Part shown: one piece after another, positions 58,378-64,000 of the stretch | Layout: each line of letters begins with the position of its first letter | Position numbering within the stretch: the first letter of the stretch is position 1 | Source of the DNA: G963674665 sp963674665 | GTDB taxonomy: Bacteria; Desulfobacterota; Desulfovibrionia; Desulfovibrionales; Desulfovibrionaceae | NCBI GenBank assembly: GCA_963674665.2 | Contig: CAXXPL010000016.1 | Coordinates: 248,001-312,000, forward strand | Length of the DNA stretch: 64,000 nt | Reading direction: 5' to 3' | Made by a program: the position numbers and the translations under genes | Notes under the pieces: generated by a model | Seen by the model: only the letters and a program-made list of their open reading frames with translations | Databases searched by the model: none | What the model was told of the DNA's origin: nothing

Positions 58378-59454
58378 CTACCCTTTCACAACCAGCACCG
58401 GCTTGAGATGGTCGATGACATCCACCAAGACACCGTCCTGGGCTGCTATGACACCTGAAATATCCTTATATGCCTCAGGTGCCTCGTCGATGAGTTTACC
58501 GAGTGGTGGTGCCACGATGCCGGTCATCTGGGCATGCAGGGTTTCAAGGGTGATGGACTTCCTGGCCTGGTTGCGGCTCATGGAACGGCCCGCTCCATGG
58601 GATGCGGACGCAAGGAACTCAGCGTTGCCAAGCCCGCGAGTGATATAGGTGCCGTCACGCATATTGGCCGGGATGATGCCCAACTGCCCCGCTTCCGCAG
58701 GTGTTGCGCCTTTTCTGTGGAGCACACCGTCAGGGGTGACTGTGGCGTGGTTGTGATTTTCGTTTATCACCCCATCCAGCAGGCTTTCATCGAGCCCCAT
58801 GACCTGCAGGCAGCGCCGCATCATGATCAGGCGATTTTTCAGAGCGAAATCAAGCGCCCAGGTCATGTCGGTCAGATAGTTTTGACCGTCCTCGCTATCC
58901 AGTGGCACGGGACCGCCTGTTTTCTTCATGTGGAAATCTCCCAGGAGCCAGCCGGGCCGCCTGGATCCGCTGTGAATCGTGACACCCACGTTTCCGTCTC
59001 TCTCACTGATACCGATCTCGATAAAGTGATTCCCACTTCCGAGTGTGCCAAGTTGAATCGACGCCTTATGGTTCACCGCGTCCGCAACGGCCGCGTAGCC
59101 GGTGGCATTGGGAAACCGTTCAAACCCGTTGTCCGGGCTTTGAAGCGTGGCAAATCCCACGGGAACAACCTTCATGATTCGTTCGAATATCGTTTCCCAG
59201 GCCGGGAAGTCCGTTGATGGCATGCCGGTATTGACATGGCACATGCCACACCCGATGTCATAGCCCACGGCCCCGGGCCAGATATGGCCGTCCAGCAGTG
59301 CGACACCACCTATGGGGAGATCATACCCGGCGTGAACATCCGGCATGATGGCAAGCGTCTTCAGATAGGGGAGTTCCAGAGCTCGCTGAATCTGATCCTG
59401 CGTCATGCCGTCAATCTCACCCTCCGGCACAGTCAGTCGCAATCTCTCATCCAT
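58378..59454 (-). CDS. rtcB: RtcB-family RNA ligase
   Basis: The 358-residue protein has the RtcB active-site set: IMPDVHAGYDLPIGG, GYDIGCGM (manganese-binding Asp and Cys), GTLGSGNHF, VTIHSGSR, NHNHA and SASHGAGRSMSR with the guanylylated His at 286. It joins 3'-phosphate or 2',3'-cyclic phosphate RNA ends to 5'-hydroxyl ends using GTP. It is shorter than E. coli RtcB (~408) but matches the compact RtcB paralogues. No RtcR or archease gene is adjacent. An IS200/IS605 element lies just upstream. Confidence 0.9.
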   Translation of the reverse strand: MDERLRLTVPEGEIDGMTQDQIQRALELPYLKTLAIMPDVHAGYDLPIGGVALLDGHIWPGAVGYDIGCGMCHVNTGMPSTDFPAWETIFERIMKVVPVGFATLQSPDNGFERFPNATGYAAVADAVNHKASIQLGTLGSGNHFIEIGISERDGNVGVTIHSGSRRPGWLLGDFHMKKTGGPVPLDSEDGQNYLTDMTWALDFALKNRLIMMRRCLQVMGLDESLLDGVINENHNHATVTPDGVLHRKGATPAEAGQLGIIPANMRDGTYITRGLGNAEFLASASHGAGRSMSRNQARKSITLETLHAQMTGIVAPPLGKLIDEAPEAYKDISGVIAAQDGVLVDVIDHLKPVLVVKG

Positions 59455-59521
59455 GGCATATTCCCTTTATTAAGCTGCAGAGGTCTATATATGTTTCACT
59501 CATCTCCTATCGTAAATCGTA

Positions 59522-60097
59522 AACTAAACAACCACCGGCTGAAGCCGGTGGGTTTGGAACAGCGGACTGAAAGTCCAGCATAACACCGGCAGGCTTCGCA
59601 GCCGGTCATTATTCGATATCGAATCCATCATTGGGGTTACGTTCAAAATGATGAGCCAAATATTCCTGAATCATCTCTTTCGTCAGTTCACCTGCCGTCA
59701 CGCAAAAATATCCACGTGCCCAAAAGTGACGTCCCCAATATCTTTTTTTTACCATGGGAAACTCATCGAATATTTTAATCGACGTGCGCCCCTTAATACG
59801 CCTCATAATTTCGGATGGAGCAAGATGTGGTGGAGCAGATACGAGAATATGCACATGATCTCGGCTCACAACTCCTCGCAAAATCTGAATCTCCAATTGC
59901 TCACATACCTGGCGGACCAAATCGCGCACTCGACTGGCAAGATCGCCTTTCAACATATGGTAGCGATACTTCGTAACCCACACAAAATGATACTCTATTT
60001 TATACTTCGTATGACTTCCGTGGCGGTATTCCATAGGAAGTTTGTAAAGCAACTGCTAGCTGAAAGCTACCCGGCTAAAGCCGGGGGTTTTAACCTT
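59522..60097 (-). mobile_element. IS200/IS605-family insertion sequence
   Basis: The transposase gene is flanked by subterminal hairpins: CCACCGGC-TGAA-GCCGGTGG at 59532-59551 and CCCGGC-TAAA-GCCGGG at 60070-60085. These imperfect palindromes act as left and right ends for single-strand transposition. Ends are approximate. No accessory tnpB is present, as in IS200. Confidence 0.8.
59609..60034 (-). CDS. tnpA: IS200/IS605 Y1 transposase (TnpA)
   Basis: The 141-residue HUH transposase has the metal-binding His-x-His in RDHVHILVSAPP and the catalytic Tyr in ELTKEMIQEYLAHH. Sequence KYKIEYHFVWVTKYRYHML at the start is the family signature. ATG 60034 is chosen; a TTG at 60052 would add six residues. 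The enzyme is intact, so the element may still be active. Confidence 0.92.
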   Translation of the reverse strand: MEYRHGSHTKYKIEYHFVWVTKYRYHMLKGDLASRVRDLVRQVCEQLEIQILRGVVSRDHVHILVSAPPHLAPSEIMRRIKGRTSIKIFDEFPMVKKRYWGRHFWARGYFCVTAGELTKEMIQEYLAHHFERNPNDGFDIE

Positions 60098-60254
60098 TGA
60101 GGCGGACGAATAAATGTAGACTGCATAAGCATAACCATCACTTTTGATTACCATATGAATTGCACTCCGAACTGACTTCCAATAGCCTGGCTTTTCACTG
60201 CGGATACGGGGACTCCATACCGAATCATCCCGAAAACCACCTTTGAATGCCTAC

Positions 60255-60278
60255 GAAAAGAGGAGCCGTTGGGCTCCC
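60255..60278 (-). terminator. Terminator after the monooxygenase gene
   Basis: GGAGCC and GGCTCC pair around CAAC/GTTG-type loop, with CTTTTCG following on the minus strand. It is 31 bases past the stop. Confidence 0.65.
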
Positions 60279-60308
60279 CCATTTCATTTACGTATCATCA
60301 CCCCTTGT

Positions 60309-60638
60309 TCAGGAGGCCACGTCCACTTCCGAGTACAGACGGACCATGGAATGCCCTTCCTGAAGATCCTTGATCCTGTCCCGCATCTTCACCATGTGCG
60401 CCGACTGGGAGTGCGCCTCCAGGGCGGCGGCGTCCCTCCAGATCTCGTAGAACAGGAACTGATCCTGGGGCAGCTTCTCGCCGGTCACGGTTGTGGGCAG
60501 TTCCCTGTGCAGATCGTAGCGTATGCACCCGTTTTCCTGCCGCACCATGGGAACAACTGCGGCCAGCTCACGCTCCAGCAGCTCTCCCTTCCCGGGTTTG
60601 GCGATAATCTTGGCTGTTACATAGACTTTTTCGCTCAT
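60309..60638 (-). CDS. Antibiotic biosynthesis monooxygenase (ABM)-type protein
   Basis: The 109-residue dimeric ferredoxin-like protein has the ABM pattern: VYVTAKIIAKPGKGELLEREL, then GCIRYDLHREL and FLFYEIWRDAAALEAHSQSAHM. Such proteins act as quinol or small-aromatic monooxygenases (YgiN-like) or as heme-degrading-like proteins. Its ATG overlaps the stop of the upstream small membrane protein gene (ATGA), so the pair is coupled. Confidence 0.85.
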   Translation of the reverse strand: MSEKVYVTAKIIAKPGKGELLERELAAVVPMVRQENGCIRYDLHRELPTTVTGEKLPQDQFLFYEIWRDAAALEAHSQSAHMVKMRDRIKDLQEGHSMVRLYSEVDVAS

Positions 60639-60961
60639 TCACCAAGCTCCTTCTTTTTACCGATGCGGGAACGCGCCTTGGCCCCGGTGCTCTTCAGAAA
60701 CTCCCAGGACTTCTTGCGGCCATGGTAGGCAACCAGAACCCAGGCCATGTGATGCAGCACCACAGCAGCCACGGCCCAGCCAAGGGACAGTCCCACGATC
60801 TTTATCAACAAGGTCAATACGATCAGCGAAATAAACCAATGAAAAAAGACCTGCACCCCTTCCAGGGTCAGCTCCTCTCTGCGATGCGCCTGGAACAAGC
60901 CGCGAATCAAAAAAATGAAAAATGGGCCGAATGCCAAGCAGATAAACAGTAGTCGCGCCAT
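60635..60961 (-). CDS. Small membrane protein with three hydrophobic segments
   Basis: The 108-residue protein has helices LLFICLAFGPFFIFLIRGLF, FFHWFISLIVLTLLIKIVGL and GWAVAAVVLHHMAWVLVAY and a basic tail (KARSRIGKKKELGE). ATG 60961 has AGGAG 9 bases upstream. It is coupled to the ABM gene by a 4-base overlap; no known family. It may position the monooxygenase at the membrane where quinones are. Confidence 0.7.
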   Translation of the reverse strand: MARLLFICLAFGPFFIFLIRGLFQAHRREELTLEGVQVFFHWFISLIVLTLLIKIVGLSLGWAVAAVVLHHMAWVLVAYHGRKKSWEFLKSTGAKARSRIGKKKELGE

Positions 60962-61144
60962 TGTCAGATCGCTCCTCAAGGCCATCGTTTCAATATGTAG
61001 ACTTCGTCATCATACCCAGTCGATTCACAGACAGCATTGTATGAATGGAGCATATTCCTTAGGGTTTTACAATACCCCGATTCCTAATTTTCCCATAATG
61101 TAATGGAGACTTGGAGTTCCAGGATCCAGTGATCCACCCCACTG

Positions 61145-61951
61145 TCAGGAGTCGGAAAACAGGAAGTCCAGCACCAACCTCTTGAGCGCTTCGGCGTCTT
61201 CGTAATGCGGCAGGTGCCCGATGCCCTCGAGGATCTCCATACCCGCCCCGGGAATAGCCTGTGCAAGTTCGCGGGCCTCCCGCGGAAGAATCAGGGGATC
61301 CGCCCCTCCCTGGAGAACAAGGGTGGGAGCGGTGACCGCGCCCAGGCCGGGAGTGGCGTCGAACACGTCCATGGCGCTTATCTGCCCCTTGAGTCCGTCC
61401 AGGGGCTGCAGGTAGGGGTTGCTCATGGTACCCTTCACAAGCTGATTCAGGCGCTCCTCCGCGTTGTCCTTGTCGAAGAATCCCAGGGGGAGCATCCAGA
61501 AGAACAACTCCTTGGTTATCCATTCCGGGCTGGGGCCAGTGAGGATGCCTTGTAGGCAGTGGGCGAACAGCAGAATGTTGCGGCGGGAAAGCCTCGGAGC
61601 GGTGGAGCACAGCAACAGCCTGTCCACCCGCCCGGGTTGCGCAATGGCCAGCCGCTGGGCCACGAAGCCGCCCATGGAATGTCCGAAGATGTGCGCGCGG
61701 GGCACTTTCAGGTGATCCAGCAGGAACACCACATCCCCGGCCATCTCCTCTATGGAATAGGGGGGCGGGGGCGCGTCGGTGCGCCCCGCACCACGGTTGT
61801 CGAAAAGAATGACAGGAAGCTCAGGGCGCTCTCTGCGCAGGATTGCGGCAAAAGGCTTCAGGACTTGCAGGTCGTTGCCCAGACCGGCGATGAGGCACAG
61901 GGGGGTGGTGCTTTGAGGGTCTCCAAGCACCTCGTGATAAGGGAGAAGCAT
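61145..61951 (-). CDS. Alpha/beta hydrolase
   Basis: The 268-residue enzyme has nucleophile Ser in IFGHSMGGF (elbow GxSxG), an oxyanion region LIAGLGNDLQ, Asp in VLQGGADPLI and His in LEGIGHLPHYED. It is full length for small esterases or hydrolases of the 2-hydroxymuconate-semialdehyde type; the substrate is unknown. Monocistronic on the minus strand. Confidence 0.9.
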   Translation of the reverse strand: MLLPYHEVLGDPQSTTPLCLIAGLGNDLQVLKPFAAILRRERPELPVILFDNRGAGRTDAPPPPYSIEEMAGDVVFLLDHLKVPRAHIFGHSMGGFVAQRLAIAQPGRVDRLLLCSTAPRLSRRNILLFAHCLQGILTGPSPEWITKELFFWMLPLGFFDKDNAEERLNQLVKGTMSNPYLQPLDGLKGQISAMDVFDATPGLGAVTAPTLVLQGGADPLILPREARELAQAIPGAGMEILEGIGHLPHYEDAEALKRLVLDFLFSDS

Positions 61952-62008
61952 TACGACTCCTGATCAAAAGGTTGAGCCTGAAGAAGGTGCCGAGCTGTAA
62001 TCGGTTGT

Positions 62009-62584
62009 CTACTCCGCCTCCTCCAGCAAGGATTGCAGCAGTGATTTCTTCTCATGCCCGCCCAATTGTTGCAACCGCTTCTCGAGCTGTTCCAGTTCCT
62101 GGCGCTTCTCACGAATCTGGCAGATGACATCCGTGATCTCCAGAGTCCTGTTCAGGCGCTCCTCTATCAATGGTGTGAAATAGTCATGCAGATGATGCAG
62201 ATAATCCAATGAACCACGACCATGTTTTTCGATGCCCTCGATGTTGATGGCTATGAAAATGCATTCCTGCACCGTGACTATGGTGGCCCTGCATTCCTGG
62301 GACTGCAGCGCGCCGATCTCGCCGATAATCTCGCCGCGTTTGCCCATCACGAAGATTTCCTGATCATCCTTCACTACCTTCACCGTGCCTCGCAAAAGCA
62401 CATAGACCCACCTGGTACACGTGCCCTCCTTGATAACGATACGATGCGGCATGTGGCGTTCGAGGCGGATGACATCTCCATTGCGCAGCATCATGCACAG
62501 TTCATCTCTTGTGAACATTTTGAATACGGGAATCCTGTGCAAAAAATCTATCACACTGGCGTTCATATATATCGACTTATTCAT
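62009..62584 (-). CDS. Cyclic-nucleotide-binding-domain protein, CRP-like sensor without DNA-binding domain
   Basis: The 191-residue protein has a cNMP-binding beta barrel (residues ~10-125: FTRDELCMMLRNGDVIRLER, GEIIGEIGALQ phosphate-binding cassette) followed by a coiled coil (ITDVICQIREKRQELEQLEKR). No helix-turn-helix is present, so it is not a transcription factor. GAGGAA precedes ATG 62584; the start aligns with its paralogue at 63695. They share ~60% identity. It probably binds a nucleotide or acts as a scaffold. Confidence 0.82.
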   Translation of the reverse strand: MNKSIYMNASVIDFLHRIPVFKMFTRDELCMMLRNGDVIRLERHMPHRIVIKEGTCTRWVYVLLRGTVKVVKDDQEIFVMGKRGEIIGEIGALQSQECRATIVTVQECIFIAINIEGIEKHGRGSLDYLHHLHDYFTPLIEERLNRTLEITDVICQIREKRQELEQLEKRLQQLGGHEKKSLLQSLLEEAE

Positions 62585-62645
62585 GCATTTCCTCACGCCA
62601 GTAGATTAGTATAAAATATACATACTAGTTAAAATGACCTTTCAA

Positions 62646-62674
62646 GCTATAGATTCCACATAAAAAAGTGGCAA
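62646..62674 (-). promoter_or_regulatory. Sigma-70 promoter of the first cNMP-domain gene
   Basis: On the minus strand TTGCCA and TATAGC are 17 bases apart, 62 bases upstream of the start. The flanking CGTTGCCACTT is shared with the second gene. Confidence 0.6.
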
Positions 62675-63110
62675 CGAAAAGTAGATTTTCCACTTCAATA
62701 GACACACTACGTCCTGAAAGCGCTGAGCCAATCCCTTATACAAATCGAATCGAGCGGTGACGCGTCCATAACGAAAACGTCCTGGATAATAACGCAAGGC
62801 AAGATATCTGCTGACCAGGTCAAGCATCAAGTCCGGGCATGGCGCCTGAAAGTCGGTGGCTCGGCTGCTTTATCGAAAAAAAAGAGGGATGTCGGCAGGA
62901 GAAATGCATCTCAGGAGGAATACAACAGCCCCTCATTACAAGGGGGCGGAAATACCCGGGACAATGATGCTTGGCAAGATCCTGTGGAAATGAAGTCAAC
63001 ATCCGAGGCGATTGCACCTGGAACAAACTGGAATATTGGGAAAAAAGTAGTTCTGGGCAGGAATACTCCGGCATGTGCCACGCGGCATGTCGTGCGAAAC
63101 CACACGAAAA
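62675..63110. other. Intergenic region between the two cNMP-domain genes
   Basis: No supported gene. It may be a remnant of the duplication that produced the paralogues. Confidence 0.4.
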
Positions 63111-63695
63111 TCAATCAAACGCTTCACCATCCAGAAGAGCGTGCAGTACCGTCTTTTCCTCGGAAACGCCCAACTGGCGCAAGCGCTTCTCCAGGTCCTG
63201 CAGTTCCTGCCGCTTTTCACGCATCCGGTACATGATATCCGCCACCTCCAGGGTCTTGTTCAGCCGCTCCTCGATCAGGGGGGTGAAAGACTCCTGGATG
63301 CGGTGCAGATATTCCAGGGATTCCGGGCCATGCATCTTCTCGATGCCGCCGATGTTGATGGCGATGAAGATGCACTCCTCCAGGGCCACCACCGTGGCTG
63401 ACCGTACCTGCGACTGAACCGCGCCGATCTCCCCGACGATCTCCCCGCAGTGCTCAAGAACGCAGATCTCGGCTCCCGCCTTCACCACCTTCACCGCCCC
63501 CCGCAACAAAACGTACACCCAGCGGCTGAAGGTACCCTCCTCGATGACCACGGCATTCTTCTTGTGGCGTTCGAGGCGGATGACGTCGCCGCTGCGCAGC
63601 ACCTTGCGCAGTTCGTCCCTGGTGAACCTGTCGAACAGAGGGAGCTTGTGCAACAGCTCGATAATGGTCGTGTTCAGGTATAGTTGCTTGCCCAT
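63111..63695 (-). CDS. Cyclic-nucleotide-binding-domain protein, paralogue of the neighbouring gene
   Basis: The 194-residue protein is a close paralogue of 62009-62584 (GEIVGEIGAVQSQ and LNKTLEVADIMYRMREKRQELQDLEKRL). It has the same barrel plus coiled coil and lacks a DNA-binding domain. The conserved phosphate-binding cassette suggests ligand binding, though the arginine typical of cAMP-binding CRP is not clear. It is likely a tandem duplicate. Confidence 0.82.
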   Translation of the reverse strand: MGKQLYLNTTIIELLHKLPLFDRFTRDELRKVLRSGDVIRLERHKKNAVVIEEGTFSRWVYVLLRGAVKVVKAGAEICVLEHCGEIVGEIGAVQSQVRSATVVALEECIFIAINIGGIEKMHGPESLEYLHRIQESFTPLIEERLNKTLEVADIMYRMREKRQELQDLEKRLRQLGVSEEKTVLHALLDGEAFD

Positions 63696-63748
63696 TTCGT
63701 TCGCTCACTTCGATTGCCGGGGAAACCGTGAGGAAAGCACTCTTTTCC

Positions 63749-63777
63749 ATCATAACCGCCCCGTAAAGAAGTGGCAA
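63749..63777 (-). promoter_or_regulatory. Sigma-70 promoter of the second cNMP-domain gene
   Basis: TTGCCA and TATGAT are 17 bases apart on the minus strand, 54 bases upstream of ATG 63695. It matches the promoter of the paralogue in spacing and -35 sequence. Confidence 0.7.
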
Positions 63778-63792
63778 CGCGGAAAACAAGGG

Positions 63793-64000
63793 TCATCCGC
63801 GCATCGCCTTGACACGCTGCAGGGCCAGCCCCCCCATGATCAGCACCAGCCCCAGGTATGTGGAACTGGCGATGGTCTCTCCCACGATGAAGTGAATGAG
63901 TATCAGGGAGAGAAACGGGGAGAGGAATATCATGTTGCCGACCTTGGCCGTGTTTTCCGAGTTCTTGAGGGCCGCGAGCCAGAGCACGAAGCTTATGCCC
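63793..64000 (-). CDS. EamA/DMT-family transporter, C-terminal part (partial)
   Basis: The frame runs off the right edge; its stop is at 63793. The visible ~69 residues contain two helices (MIFLSPFLSLILIHFIVGE and STYLGLVLIMGGLALQRV) with the NSENTAKVGN loop typical of the second EamA repeat in drug/metabolite exporters. The substrate and N-terminal repeat are outside the window. Confidence 0.75.
   Translation of the reverse strand, partial: GISFVLWLAALKNSENTAKVGNMIFLSPFLSLILIHFIVGETIASSTYLGLVLIMGGLALQRVKAMRG

Overview
The window is about 64 kb of a GC-rich (roughly 60%) Gram-negative chromosome. The mix points to a Desulfovibrio-like sulfate reducer (Desulfovibrionales): a nickel ABC importer, many sigma-54 activators and -24/-12 promoters, stand-alone receiver proteins, a TauE/SafE exporter next to a PEP/pyruvate-binding-domain protein, and outer-membrane efflux systems. 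This taxonomic call is an inference from gene content; no rRNA or tRNA gene is visible.

Layout. 0-2.5 kb: the end of an outer-membrane beta-barrel gene, a solo periplasmic binding protein and a broken membrane-protein remnant. 2.9-8.1 kb (minus strand): a TetR-regulated RND efflux operon, with a perfect palindromic operator in front of the regulator. 8.5-13.8 kb (minus): nikABCDE-type nickel/peptide importer. 14.1-18.9 kb (plus): PEBP protein, DUF523 protein, an unlisted 51-residue membrane protein, then a multi-PAS hybrid kinase with its receiver partner. 18.9-19.5 kb: an ORF-less group II intron placed beside a terminator hairpin. 19.6-29.0 kb (minus): an eight-gene operon joining an alpha-oxoamine synthase (serine palmitoyltransferase-like), a MacB-type ABC exporter, a HlyD adaptor, a TolC-like channel, a GNAT-like acyltransferase and a GT-C-like membrane protein. 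This is the best candidate for an undescribed synthesis-and-export pathway. 29.0-30.0 kb is apparently gene-free, followed by an AT-rich island of four unknown genes (30.0-32.0 kb).

32.2-48.0 kb (plus) is a large signalling block. Three sigma-54 promoters (32182, 36344, 41151) drive a PAS-AAA-Fis activator with an altered Walker B, a NifX-like protein, three kinases, an NtrC-type activator, several single receivers, a 35-residue-repeat protein, a TauE/SafE permease, a two-helix membrane protein and an 874-residue PEP/pyruvate-binding-domain protein. A 120-bp multi-hairpin repeat sits in the middle.

48.1-64 kb holds smaller units: a nucleotidyltransferase-fold protein, a ribbon-helix-helix-like pair, a diguanylate cyclase, an amidohydrolase, an ArsR-controlled ABC-2 exporter with a shared operator, an MFS transporter, a family 2 glycosyltransferase, an RtcB ligase, an IS200/IS605 element, a quinol monooxygenase-type protein, an alpha/beta hydrolase, two tandem cyclic-nucleotide-domain paralogues with matching promoters, and the end of an EamA-type transporter.
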